From Stenopsyche tienmushanensis (Eukaryota; Arthropoda; Insecta; Trichoptera; Stenopsychidae), in assembly GCA_008973525.1 (NCBI GenBank), contig WACJ01000308.1:1-64000 (forward strand): 64,000 bases of DNA, given 5' to 3'. The notes beneath the pieces are model-generated. The model did no database searches, was not told where the DNA came from, and saw nothing but the letters and a program-made list of their open reading frames with translations. The translations under genes were made by a program, and so were the position numbers. This document shows positions 21,905 to 34,662 of the stretch, piece by piece. Position 1 is the stretch's first letter; each line of letters starts with the position of its first letter.

Positions 21905-24900
21905 CAATCAAGCCTAGGAAAATCAATAAATGGATCAGGTACACAATAATAAAATATTGAGAAGAACTGATCTAGAGTACTGTGACGAATAAACGAGTTT
22001 GCTTAGTTTGGAATATCCGGCGCCCAAAATAAATATTTGACCAATATGTATTCCGAAATCAAATTTAATCGACGCATATGGCAACATCTCATTTAAATGG
22101 CTGTCTATTTAGATTTTTGAAGGTCTTAAAATTGAGAATGACGACCATCAGTATTAAGTTGGCAAAATGAATTATCGAATTTAGTACGATTTGTTCGATC
22201 ATATGATCAATGATCAAAATAATTAGTGTAAATTTTAAGCGATAATTTTTTTATGAATACTTGAGAATTGATTTATAAATGTGTAATGTCACCCCCATTT
22301 ATAAAAAAAGCAAATATATTTGAAATCGGAAATCGTGCTTAATCAAAGGCAATATTTACTTTGATATGCAATGTACTGTTTTTACGATTTAATTGATTGA
22401 ATATCCAATTTTAATTGTGAATTTTTTTATTGAAATCAAATTATTTGACGTTTATGCGTGACATCTCTGTTTATAGAATGAGGTTATGGTTCAATTTTTA
22501 TTTTTTATGGTTTGAACATTCGATAAAACATTTTGACATAAGTCTGGGAGATGTCACTGCGATGGCAGTGCATTTATTTGCATCTTGCGTAGAGTAGTCA
22601 AGGACGTCCACCTGGTTGAAATTCATGGGATGTTTGATTCGGTCGTCAGTGCGTTGAGAAGCGGCGCCCAGTTCACATTAACAGCTATTCATTCATGGTG
22701 TAATATAATACTGGCGGAACTGAATTGTTCTTAGGTATGATACATAACCTTAATCTATTCCGGTTGACTCGTATTTATTGTCTATTTTTATTCAATATTC
22801 GCCCAAATTACGCATGATTTTTGACATTCATGAATTAAAGCGCCATTCATTTTTAATCGACTCGATATGGGTTGAATTCTGCTGCATTTTTTGGTATTCT
22901 TGGTGAATTTAGTTTGCATAATATTCTGATAGTGTACAGTGACTAGTCCATTTCCAGTGTACATTGAGGACTTGATTTTTGTTTTATATCATATCGCCAT
23001 TTCATAATCATAAAGATATTCAGAATAGTACACATTGTCTACCCAGAATCGACTCAAATTTAATTATGCAACAAAATTTAATACAGTATAATGAAATATA
23101 TGTTAGAGAATGACCTCTCAAAGCATGATGTGTTCATTTGATGTCATTCTCTTTATGTAAATTTTATATTATCATATTGATATGCGTGTAAGCCATACTA
23201 ATGTTGATCATTGATATTGGATTTTATCGAATTTAACAAAGTTATCATATCAAATTTAACACTAATTACTTCTTAAATCTCTATGTATGTAACGATTTTA
23301 TCATGTTCTTTTAGTAATATTACTGTATACGATGAACAAATATAATGTCTCTAAATAATTGATGCATCATTCGGTTGGATGAGGCAGACGCCGAGTGTGC
23401 AGGAATCTTTAAATAGCTTCTATCCATCGTCGTTCCGAGCTGTTATATTTTATTTACAGGGCTTTTGTGTGTTTATAATCAATTTTGCATATACAATATA
23501 AGATTTTTATCAAACAGTGCTATTTATACCTAGTATTAATCTATTTATACCTATTGATATCCCATTATTTTAAAATTTGTTCATCTGGTTATTAATAATA
23601 TCACAATATAATATGAGATCATGTTTCTCACAAACTTATATTACTAATCTCACTTTACAATATCAAACTAATAATTTGTTTAATACACAACACTATATAT
23701 CCTGTAATATTTTATGTTTTATGGAAAACATATTCATCCATATGTTTTACTGTAGTTAAGTTAATTTCTAATTGAGTAATTACATTGATGATTGATACGT
23801 TAACGGCTAGGTTTGATTATAATCAGCTTTGATATAGGCTAATATATTTGATTTTATTACAGTTTGCTAAAACGACATAGAATAAATTGTAAGAACAAAC
23901 ATATGTGATACATAAACCAAGTTTTTTATGACACATACAAGTAATCTAGAATATAATGTAAAAACTTTATCAGCCCCATTTTTATGTGTCTTAAATTATT
24001 TCTATTGACAGCGTTGATGACTGTATTGTTATAATATCATATTAAAATATTCTTGTGGTAAATTTGTTTGTTTACAATAAAATTATGATACTAAAGTACA
24101 TCTATTTTTAAAAAAAATGCATCTTAAACGTCTACAGTAATTCATTCGATTTGAATTGATTCTGAATATTTTTTTCTAATATGAATAGATTATCATTTTA
24201 CAATCCATTGTTTGAAATGATTTCTAACAATCCTTTTACTATTTGTTAAAAAGCCACCGAATTATGTTTGATAAGATATCGTATCATCTTAAAAAAACGT
24301 TAAACTAGGCTATAAAAAATTTAAGCATCCAAATAAAATTATTCAACGATTGTTAATCTATTTTAAACCCAATTGACATGTGCTTATTTCATCGTTGAAT
24401 AATTTTTGTTACTTATCATTCAAGGAAGATTTTCTGTTGCATTATTCATAGGAGGATTATCAGCATTTTGTGTTTGAAGTCGAGTATCCACGAGCGCTTT
24501 GTTGTCAACAAATATGACTCATTAAAATACGTCAAGGCTTTTAGCAGTTCAATAATATATGCATATCAATGTTACACATATAATGCGGTCCGCATAGGAG
24601 ATTCATAATTAAAAATAGAGCAGCGTTTTAAAAGCTGCATGCATTCCGATTGTTATTGAAACGTCAATTGCTTCACAGAGTGTTTTGAATATTGAATGCT
24701 AATCAAACAGTATATGTACGGAAGCAAGTTCAATGAAGCACATTAATTTTCATCATTTTTTGGCTATATTTGCATGGGAAAATATAATACATGACGTGGC
24801 AATATTCTTCGTTGAAAGATTTTGGATTTAATCCATCAAAATATTGTATTACACAAGGAGCCCTAATTTGAGTGCTTCTCTTAACATATGAGCGATGCTT

Positions 24901-26290
24901 ATACTGGCTATTTTTTAGGTAAAATACTTTAAATCCATCGATTATCATGATTTTTTGATTTCAATTACATTTATTATTTTGCAATAAGATATTGGATTAC
25001 TTGATTGCCTTAGTTCTATGAAATACTTAGTAATTGCTAATGTTTGAATGAATTCAAATCCTTTATCAAAATATTTCACTTAATTGTGTATATTTTCCAT
25101 ATGATACGGAACGTATTTCATACATGATTAGACTTATGCTATACAAATTTATTTAGTGATATGTTAATTAAAATCTTGTTGTAATTTCTATATTTAAATA
25201 TACATCAGTAGTAGAAATATAGACTTATATCATTCATTTTAATGACTCATATCACTGCCGGATTTGATTTTATTGTTCACGGCTGGTCTTTCTCAGTTAA
25301 TTATTCAATGAGCTTCCCATTTTGGTTTGCTAATATCACTTCTTCATTTAAATTGATTTATTTTGAACTCGAGACAATCCATCATGCTATTAAATCAACG
25401 AGAATTCACACTAACGACTAAATCATTCGTTCAACCCCAAATTAATCTTTTAATTTATCCTGCAGACATACTTTAGTTATTAATTTGTTCGTATAAAAGC
25501 AATTATTTATATATTTAACAATTAATTAAATAGCCGAGGTCTAATATACCATATATTTGGAAAAGCGTTGCTTTATACTATGGTTTACAAGCATAAGAAT
25601 ATCATATTTCATATAATCGCATAACATACATGAGGGCAAACGTATTACACACCTCGGCAAGATTTAGCACGTATGATATAAATGCGATTCAAATTTATAT
25701 ATTCAGATTTACACGTTAGCTTTCTAAAAATGTGTCCATTTACGTCCACAAATATAAACTTTCCTCGGCAATTTATCAGCTCGTTGTACTTTTATCGTAG
25801 TATGTACGTTCCATGTATATTTTTATACGCATGAAGTCTTCCAGTTTTTTTAAACTATGTTTCAAACACAACTATTGCTACTGAATGGTAATATTTATAC
25901 GACACTGAGGTTATCGAGCCCAAACTCATCAACGTGGAACGAACTGTTGTTCCACTTGTGCAATAATTGCATTACTCAATAAGAACTTGAAATTCTCGTT
26001 GAAATCAATGCCATTAACATGTGATGCGTTGAATTTTGATCTTTGTACGAATTATTGTCACAAGACATTCTTGAATTTTATATAGAAGATACATTATATA
26101 GTATCATCTATCTTTTGATAACCTTTGTTGTGATTTTGTACACAGTTTCGCATTTGAAAATAGATTAATCTGTTTATCTAAAGATAAGCCTGTAATCAAA
26201 ATATTACTTATATTCAGGATAAATTGATGTGCTATTTCGAGGTCATATTTGATACTGTATTTTATTTACTAAAAAGATCCAAAAGTAAAT
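21905..26290. other. AT-rich intergenic DNA
   Basis: No gene recognised over about 4.4 kb. The only structured point is 22610-22745, which looks like a non-coding first exon: an initiator-like TCAGTG at 22650, GC-richer sequence and a donor-like TTAG|GTATGA near 22736. I could not connect it to a downstream coding exon. Confidence 0.35.
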
Positions 26291-26880
26291 TTACTTTAAA
26301 AGCAGGTGGTCTATGGCCCTGGTATGTGGCAGAAAAACCACTTCTTGGAAGGTTGTTGAACTTAGCACGAAGCAGGTCACTTCTTTAGCGGTAAAATTAA
26401 TCGCACGCTGATTGCCATTAAATGCTTTAAAATCACTGGATGATTCGAGATTATTTAATAATCTCTCAAAATTCTCAAAAATGTTTTTATTAACACCTCA
26501 GGAACTGCTAAAAATACTGCTCAAACTCGCACATTTATCTACAACTAGTGGTTACCCGGCATGCGTTGCAATGCCACATCTCGCAAAACAAACTGCTAAC
26601 ATAAAAAATATTTTTACTATGCCCATGTTATTCCCGCAAGTGTAAACAGTAAGATGAAAAAGTTTTATTGCAATCGGATGAACGGTATGGCAACGCATTA
26701 AATACGGACTAACAAACATTGATTTTTATATATAAGACTATGCCTATGTTACTCGCGCAATTTTTAACAATAAGTGGACGAAGTTTTATCGCAATATGAT
26801 GTACGGTATGGCAGCGCATTACATACGAACAAACAGAGATTCATTTTTGTATATTAAATTACAAAATTTCTGGGCTAGCG
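26290..26880 (-). mobile_element. Helitron-like 3' end and body
   Basis: On the minus strand the unit ends GCATTGCAACGCATGCCGGG followed by TAACCACTAG, near 26545. This is the hairpin-plus-CTAG ending seen in lepidopteran Helitrons. To the right lie two tandem copies (about 26635-26725 and 26745-26850) of a motif with TTTTATTGCAATCGGATGAA or TTTTATCGCAATATGATGTA, then ACGGTATGGC and a run of ACAAACA plus TTTTTATAT. A related ending is at 42438 and body at 49590. Confidence 0.5.
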
Positions 26881-28030
26881 CGGGACCGGTATTTAAGGTG
26901 TTAAAATCCAATAGGATAGCTTTTATTGGCGGCATAAATATTGATCCTGATTTTACGACTTAAACGTGCGAAAAATTGATTTTTTAGAAATCAATTGGCA
27001 TAAAATAATAAAAGGGCAAAAGTCAAGTGTAAGATTTTCATAACAATATAATTTTGCATTGTTTTCTATATTGGTTATGTTATTTCCGTAATTCAAATTA
27101 CGTCATTTTTAAAACTATTGACTGTAAATCGGGGATGCACCGATTAAAATCAATTAAACATGCGTGTAAAGGGCTGTACCCTAAAATAGCATTTGCAATA
27201 AAAACCAACATGGTAGATAACTAGGGTTGACTAGGAATAAATAAAGCAGACAGGATGACATATTAAGAACTGTCTGTTGAGGGAATCCTCATCTGGAGAC
27301 ATGAGGTTAACCATCTTCTCTCTTTTTTGCTATCGTCTTCCATCTTCTAGGTAGTCTACATGTATTTAGTCAGGTTTTCAATCCTCCGACCAAACTTAAT
27401 TCTTCTATTTACCGATCTGAAGTCCAGCAGAACAATTATTTTCGATGTACACAGTGAGAATAACGATTTCATTATCTTGAGCTTTTATCCTGAGATTCAG
27501 GTAGCTTACATCCAATCGAGAAGAACCTTTATTCTCTCTTTGCCCTTATACATTTTTGGAGCGACTCCCCTTTTTATCCTAGATAAATAACGAGTGAAGC
27601 GAGCAGCTGTTCGTCTCATACGAAAATCATGGGATAGTTTAATAGCAGAATAATCCCTTTTCGGTACAAATTTGGTACTGGGTAGGAAATCATTGGACTT
27701 ATTGTCAAATATGGTCAAAACTACAACTCAAAGGAGGAGACATATTGCATACCAAGTATTACAAAAAATAAACAGATCCTCAAATGTTGCTACATCATAT
27801 ATTCTCTTTGTTTGGATTGGAATTCGCTTGTAGTCTGAGATAGAGTTGTACTTATTTCAAAGCCCTATTCAAGTCTTTATTCATACTTCTTTATTAGTAG
27901 CATGGGCTTGGGGTGCAAAACGTAGAATACCGACCCGGTCGAGAGGTGCACATGGTTTTTATTTTACTCAACCATTCTACTTTACATAAACCAACACTGA
28001 TTAACTCTGTCCGTTTTTATAATATATACT
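26881..28030. other. Intergenic, unclassified
   Basis: Two overlapping open frames (27360-27590 plus and 27506-27718 minus) are present but neither carries a motif I recognise. Probably transposon-derived. Confidence 0.3.
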
Positions 28031-28074
28031 AAGTTATCTAATCCCTCTTTTCTTCGTTATCGTTATGTTCACGT

Positions 28075-28290
28075 ATGGCATCCGATCGTAAGCGGTTCGA
28101 AAAACGGACCGATTGGACATACAAACCTTGTGGCCACTCCGTCCTCTTTTAGAGCCTTTTGCGACATTTTCTATAATCTGTACAATCACAGAAGCAACGT
28201 AACGTCTAGACACTTTCAATCTTAGTATATTTTTTTTACAACAGTAACCGCCATCTATACGTTAGGTCAGGTACTTTTGGGACTGTCTTT
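28075..28290. repeat. Mariner-type MITE fragment and separate TIR-like end
   Basis: 28085-28205 shares GTGGCCACTCCGTCCTCTTT and the following TTTGCG and TATAATCTGT blocks with the intact MITE at 29726-30258. Next to it, 28260-28290 reads TTAGGTCAGGTACTTTTGGG, which resembles a Tc1/mariner terminus from a different element. Neither has both ends. Confidence 0.45.
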
Positions 28291-29535
28291 GTATATTATT
28301 TTAAAACATACATTATAATAGTATTTAATATATTGCAGTTAACTTTAAAAAATAAATTGGATTTCCAGGTGGGGGGGAGGCGTTATGTTAGACACTTGCA
28401 ACGGGTACTTCATACCCTAGTTACTCTATTAACAATTAAATAATTGGAATAAAATGCACATGCTAAAAAGATTCTGGCAATAAAAATAAGTAAGAAATGC
28501 ACTATTTGTAATGGTTAATTGTTACGTTTTTATCTAAAACTCGATATGTTAGGTGTTTCCAAACTTATTGTCGATAGTGTAAATCGTGCTATTGAATGTT
28601 CCTAAGGTACTGGCATCATTGCAAAATGACAAATTTGACCGTGTTTAGTCAATTAATAAACAATTGTGCATAGGTGAAGATCCAACAAGCAGTTGGAGCG
28701 GCGAGTGGCAATGATGAAGCCAATATTTGATCGGGTCTTGATTTAGTCAGCGTGAACAGTTTAATTTTAGACTCCAGACATGTCAATAAAACTCAGTCAG
28801 ACTTAACGACATAATTCGGGCAAAGGTGACCGTATCAAACAATAAGCCCGTGTCAGGAGCGTGAGCGTTCAAAAAAATCTCATTTTATTTTAATAGCTAC
28901 TTCAGAGTAATTTATGATTTAAGTACGCAATTCCTATTGTATTCTATCGCAAATCTCATTTGATACAGATAAGGACCTATCCAAGGTGCAATACATAGTA
29001 TAGCGACATGCTGTAAATTTATCTCATAATAAATTTGTTTGACATTGAAAAAAAACGTGTATCGTCACAAATTGATGCACTTTGTATCTTTTAAAAAAAC
29101 CTCATTGTTCCTCCGCTTTGTCTTTTAATCTCGAGCGTTTGAATGATTTGATCCAGAGTCTGGTTGAGTCATTACAATGCATTAAACAATGAGCAGCGGT
29201 GGTATTGGCACCAGCACTTGGTCCTTCACCTAAAGGTTCAGAGGTTGATGACCAGTCGGGGACTATATAAAGAGCAGCTCCATAATCGCCCAACAATTCC
29301 CATAATTTATGCTGTGCTATCAATCAAATGGCTTATTTACACAATTTATACTGCCGGCAATAAATGGAGCTTTTTTTGAGATTGTGAAAAAAAATCAGTG
29401 GGCAATAATAAAAAAGTACTTGAACATAGTTTAATTGATAGAGACCAATCTAGAAAAATATTTTCCATGTAATCCGGATGATTGGAATCGTTTGTTTTTG
29501 CAATGTATGCATTCACTATTAAATATTGATCATGG
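28291..29535. other. Intergenic with an orphan TATA motif
   Basis: No gene recognised. At 29258-29272 the plus strand reads GGGACTATATAAAGAGC, an excellent TATA box, followed by moderately GC-rich sequence and an ATG at 29328 whose frame closes after 11 codons. A minus-strand frame at 29102-29323 is also open. I cannot connect either to a gene. Confidence 0.35.
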
Positions 29536-29542
29536 ATTTTGC

Positions 29543-29666
29543 TAATGCCCGGTTCACACGAGAACAGTATTCCAGCTAGCAGAATAAACTAATGCCAACA
29601 AACAAGCAATCCAACACTTGTTCGCCATATTAGCTTGAAAACTAGCCACGTGTGAGCCGGACATTA
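29543..29666. repeat. Short MITE with inverted ends
   Basis: Starts TAATGCCCGGTTCACACG and ends with the inverse of TAATGTCCGGCTCACACG, giving 16 of 18 matching terminal bases over a ~124 bp unit. The internal sequence has no coding capacity. Target duplication is unclear because the TAA/TTA ends may themselves be the duplicated site. Confidence 0.6.
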
Positions 29667-29723
29667 TAATCGGAAAAAATATTTGACGAAAAACATATTT
29701 ATAATGTTGTTTATAATGACATA

Positions 29724-30260
29724 TATTAGGTGTATCGACAAGTCCTTGCCGATTTTGATAGACGTCTGTTTGAGCTTAGTTTGTGACCAGATACGGTGAA
29801 AACAGCATCTCCGCAATATATTATTTTAGAATTATTGTTCAGTAATATTAACAAGTAAAAAAAAATGTTATTTTTCGACTAGAGGTTGAAAAACATCAAG
29901 GCCAAAAAGGATCACGAGGCGTTCATTCGTCACATCAGCAGTCGGAAAAGCGGACCGGTTGGCCACTTCGTCCTCTTTTAGGGCTTTTTGCGGCAGTTTT
30001 CAGGGATAAATGCGTACCCGGGGCCTTCTATGATCTGTGCATCACGAAATCACCAGACCTGCCTCCGATGAATTATCATATATCGATGCAAAACCTGAAG
30101 ATTTTTCAAAAGAGGATATGAAAAACTCGAAAACCTGCGGGAAATAGTAGGTAGTAATGAAGGAAATTGTTTTTTGTAAGATTTTATAGACAAAAATGAA
30201 AAACTAAATAGATCCTTCCATTGCTAAACAATCGGCAAAGACTTTTCGATACACCCAATA
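29724..30260. mobile_element. Mariner-type MITE with TA duplication
   Basis: The unit 29726-30258 starts TTAGGTGTATCGACAAGTCC and ends with the inverse of TTGGGTGTATCGAAAAGTCT, then both arms continue with TTGCCGAT. TA is present directly outside each end (29724-29725 and 30259-30260), as expected for Tc1/mariner insertion. The 533 bp length is too short for a transposase. Part of the interior recurs at 28085-28205 and about 40714-40750. Confidence 0.7.
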
Positions 30261-30975
30261 TGACATAGTGACCTCTATTTACATTCACTCGACAAATGCA
30301 CTTTAACACAAATTTGTATCTTTTATTTCGTTTTTAATTAACCAATTCAATTGCCTTATCATTTTATCGGATTAAACAATTAAAATAAATTATTTCAATT
30401 GATCAGTTGATCAACTGCTATCACTATCATCGATTATTTAACTGGAAAATGAATGAGTAAGATACGATTTATGTAACATTGTGTGAAACATTGATTTAAT
30501 AACGATCCGATGGAGAAAAAGATTTGGCTCGTATAAATTGCGTACCACAATTGTCTCGGAATTATCAATTTGTTGCTCTCAATCTCATCTCTTAACTCTT
30601 TCCGGTCCTCTGTCTCACCGTTTGAGACATTGATTTGACGCTGTTGTTTCGATGGGTTCTATATTGAGTTTATAAGTTTTATATTTATCATAGGTTTGAT
30701 TCGTTCGAGTGCAAATTTTCTGACTAGTTCAACGTCTATGTATCGTCACGCCGCACGTTTGGCGGAGTTTTCTCGCTGTTAACGCTGATTTGGAGTTAAA
30801 TGGTTATATCAGATGATCATATTTTAAATCCTCGTGTTCAGATAGGGATATTTATCCTTCACAATATTCAGTCTGCCTTCTGGAAATAACGAAGGAGAGG
30901 AAGTCATTGATCAGATTGACAACTTGTTTCGGATGTTTTTATCGTAATTTTCGTAGTATTTTTGTGCAAAAGTGG
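30261..30975. other. Intergenic
   Basis: No gene recognised. TTAACTCTTTCCGGTCCTCT at 30592-30611 is reminiscent of piggyBac-type ends (TTAACCCTTT) but no partner or transposase is seen. Confidence 0.3.
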
Positions 30976-30979
30976 CAGC

Positions 30980-31330
30980 TATTAAAAAAGATTATATGCG
31001 TGAAGTAGACGTTGAATTGGAAAGATTAGCATTAGTTGATGGAAGTAATGATGATGTTTTTTTGTATAGTGCAAAAAACCAATAAAACAACAAAAAAGAT
31101 TAATAACTCTATTAGAAATTATTTAAAAAAAATACACACACAGTTACATGCAAACCCAAAATTAATGATGAATCAAATTGCAGAAACAATACAAAAAATC
31201 TCATGGAACTCCTTTTCGTCATCTGCAGGAAATAGGAATTGTGTCCATACTTAAAAAGTGCATGTCGCACGAACCATAGCGAGTTTTCCAAGCTTGAAAA
31301 GTGCATGCCGCACGAACTATCGCGAGGACA
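30980..31330 (+). pseudogene. ELERLALV-type transposon remnant with tandem duplication
   Basis: Plus-strand frame reads YMREVDVELERLALVDGSND, matching the minus-strand remnant at 8157-8423. After a frame change, HTQLHANPKLMMNQIAETIQ resembles a transposase helix-turn-helix segment of the R-x-NP-x-x-S-x-x-x-x-A type. The block ends in a 43-bp-period duplication (31253-31283 and 31296-31326) sharing AAAGTGCATG and CGCACGAAC. Family unknown. Confidence 0.35.
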
Positions 31331-33280
31331 CTGCTAATTTAGCAACAATTATATATTAATATTTCTCTTTTAACTTGCTTTTTAACAAAATCCATTTCTC
31401 GACTCCGTCACGAAGAGTGAGATTATAAATGAATATTTGAACACAATATCGCATTAAAAAGACAGTGATCAAATATGGCCAATGAGGCTTCATCAACAAA
31501 AAGTTGATTACATAAAAAAATTGCAAAATAAAACTACATTCACAAAACTCCCAAGGTTAACGATGATAAAATGAAATGCAATGCTTTAAGCATCAATTAA
31601 CAATACTTGTTGACGTTCAATTATAGTTTGTCCCAGAAAGCCTGTTTATATTACAAACTTCGCTTGAAGCATTTAGTGATCACAATGCTGCAAAACCGTC
31701 GATATATAAAATTCATATGCCCACAGCTCAGTGACATTGAACGGATGCAATTAGAAAATAATCAACACGCTAAAAGTGTTAAGTATAGGTCTTCTTATTC
31801 AATAGTCAATGAACGTTCTTATTGGCTAATAATAATTCAGCTTTACAAATCTGCATAAAAATATCTATATACAGCTTATCCATCTCGTTTCCTATTTATG
31901 TTAATTCATCTCAACTTTTGGATAAAATGCATAATTTAGCCGAGACTAATTTCATCCACGATAGCTCTGATTGTTAAATAATCTATTGGGCAGCGGTACA
32001 AGGTTATTTATCAATCATCTTTTATCCAAAAATTCAGAATAATTGTTTATTTTTGATAAGACAAATCCATTAATACATTGATCTACTTTCAAATTTATCA
32101 CTTGCAAGGTCAAGATCACTCAAAAAATTTATTAGCATTAATTTTAAATATCTGATTGCTAATCGCTAATTATGTATTAAAATTATATGAAGCTTTTGCG
32201 TTATGAATCTGCTAATTTAGAAAATATGAAGGACTATTGTAATTAATTTAGAAAGTGATAGATCAAGTACTTGTACTCGAATGTAGCACTTTATTACTTT
32301 GATAGATTGATGCTAACGCCGGCGTTCTTTTTTTCAGCACCGCATTAGATTAGAATCGATAGAATTGATTTGTTCTTGTTTGGACGTTCCTACTTTTAAA
32401 TTAATGTAGGTATTCTTGTATAAAAATTGCACCCCTATTCATAAGCCCTTTAAGCAGAGTTCATTAGCAATTTTTACCATATACCATGCATAAAATAATA
32501 TATTTTAAATATTATGTTGTCCGTGACATGTCTATCTTATGTTTTTATGTTACCTCTTTTTTTTTTTTGAAACTTCTACGGAATTTTAAAAATTCCAAAG
32601 TCTACGAATCCAAATGTATCATCGTCAGAGGCAAGATTGAAAGAGTTTTTATTTGTTATCGTATTATCATTGTCATTTTTTATAGCAAATTTTTTCTAGC
32701 ATTGTCCATATTTTACTCTCGCACGATATAAATAATGCATTAAAGATGTACTTATTTTTTTTAAATTGCATACAATAACTGTGCATTATAATATTTTTTT
32801 ATTGTAAAAGTAAGATTTACATAAATTAATAATATGAACAATTTTTTACAGGTGTAAAGAATGTAAAATGCATTTATATTTTGGACAAAGTTCTCTTCTG
32901 TAAAAACTCTTAGCTTAAATATTTTTTGTGAGAGCAAAATTACACATACACACTCTATAAACTCTTATACATTTTTAAATCAATATTATATTCATTCTTT
33001 ACATTCACCTTTAATATGATTATGGCATTAGAATAATTCAATAGGATGGGATTTATTATCATATATTATTTTTTTAAGAACATTTAACTGTACTCTGTAC
33101 TTCCTACTATAATATCATTATTTCAGACTAATGTGATATTATGTTAGTTTTCAATATTGAATGCATTTAACATCAGCATTATGCACCTGGTTTTAAATTT
33201 CTATAACAAAACTTGTTTTGATTACATTTGCAAAATTTGGCATGTTGTCAATTGGATATTTATTCAATACATTAATTTAT
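31331..33280. other. AT-rich intergenic DNA
   Basis: No supported gene. Open frames at 31607-31858 and 32486-32731 (plus) lack recognisable motifs; the second is dominated by hydrophobic codons of AT-rich DNA. Confidence 0.35.
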
Positions 33281-33284
33281 TTAT

Positions 33285-34095
33285 CAGCCTGTGTCTGTCC
33301 ACTGTTGAACGTAGGTCTCCCACATGAGTCTTCATCTCTCTCGATTTTCCACTTTCCGCATCCAGCTTCTTCCTGCTATTCTTCTGATGTCATCAGTCCA
33401 TTTTGCAGGGGGTCAGCCGAAACTCTATTTGCTCGCTCTTAGTTGCTACTCCAAAAATGTTCATCCCCATCGACCGTCGTCTCTTCGGCAGATGCCCATT
33501 GCCACTTAAGTGTACCAATTCTTTTAGTAGCTTTCACTATTCGAGTTCTTCTTCGGATGTCCTTGTTTCTGATTTTATATATTAAAAATATTCCGAGCAT
33601 AGATCTTTCCATGGCACATTTGGCGACCTTTATTTAGTCTGAAAGGCCTGCTGTTTTGTTTCATGTCTCTGCGCCATAAGATAATACTGAGAGGACGCAT
33701 TGGTTAAATACGTAAATACGGTATGTGTATTAATTTACAAACACAATTTGCGTTCCCCTAATGGATATAGATATCGTCTCAATGGTCTGAAAATTGTGAC
33801 TATTTATCGTGGCTTTGGTTTTATCCACGTTCATATTCAGACCAATTCTATTTGACGCTTCATTTAGGTCGTAGAGCATGTTTTGGAGCTTTTTAGGTGA
33901 TTCGGCTACTAATACTATATCATCTGCAAAACGGAGATGGGAGATGTACTCTCCGTTTATATTTATTCCACACTTTTTCCAAGATAGCAGTTTTAACACA
34001 TCTTCTAAAGCGTTTATGACATCACCCTGCCTGACACCTTTTTTTATATTTATACTATTGATGTTGTCATGGAGATGGACCATCATCATTGCAGA
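33285..34095 (-). mobile_element. RTE-type LINE fragment with FADD motif
   Basis: Minus-strand frame 34089-33730 reads KKGVRQGDVINALEDVLKLL then GEYISHLRFADDIVLVAES and KLQNMLYDLNEASNRIGLNM. GVRQGD and FADD are reverse-transcriptase motifs (FADD holds two catalytic aspartates). The usual LSP-LFN stretch after RQGD is replaced by VIN-ALED, an internal deletion. The element continues with frame breaks to about 33285 and ends like the copy at 18965-19840. Not functional. Confidence 0.75.
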
Positions 34096-34662
34096 TTTAT
34101 ATAGAGATTTGATCTGTATTGCAGCGTTGTAATGACTCTAAAATTGCCCATGTTTCAATTAAGTCGAATGTCTTTTCATAACAAATTCATCGTTCAATAT
34201 AAATTCATTAATTGCGATAATATTTTTTAATGTTAAAAACACATTTAAACGTAAGTTTGAATATTAACGAATTTCCAAAAAGAGTCTATAAAGCCATTTG
34301 TATTGGCTCGGCGACTGTGTTGTCACAATTTATTTTGGATGTGACTTAATTACTCAATTAATGATAAATTAATCAAAACATCAAAGTCCAACTGAAACAT
34401 TGCATCTATATAATCACATGCAGTCTTGACAAATTATCTTCTTTTTTTTTTAAAGTTTGTTCTATTTAATAAATTTATTATTAAACATTTCAACATGTTT
34501 CGACAGTGTTTATAATATTAAAATAATACAAACATCACATATTACAATTAATAAGTCTAATAAAACATTATATGAATATTTCGTATTTTTTGTACTAAAA
34601 TTTTTCTCTTTTTTTGATTTCAGGCAACATTTAATCAGATATTTTTATTTAATCTGATCAAA

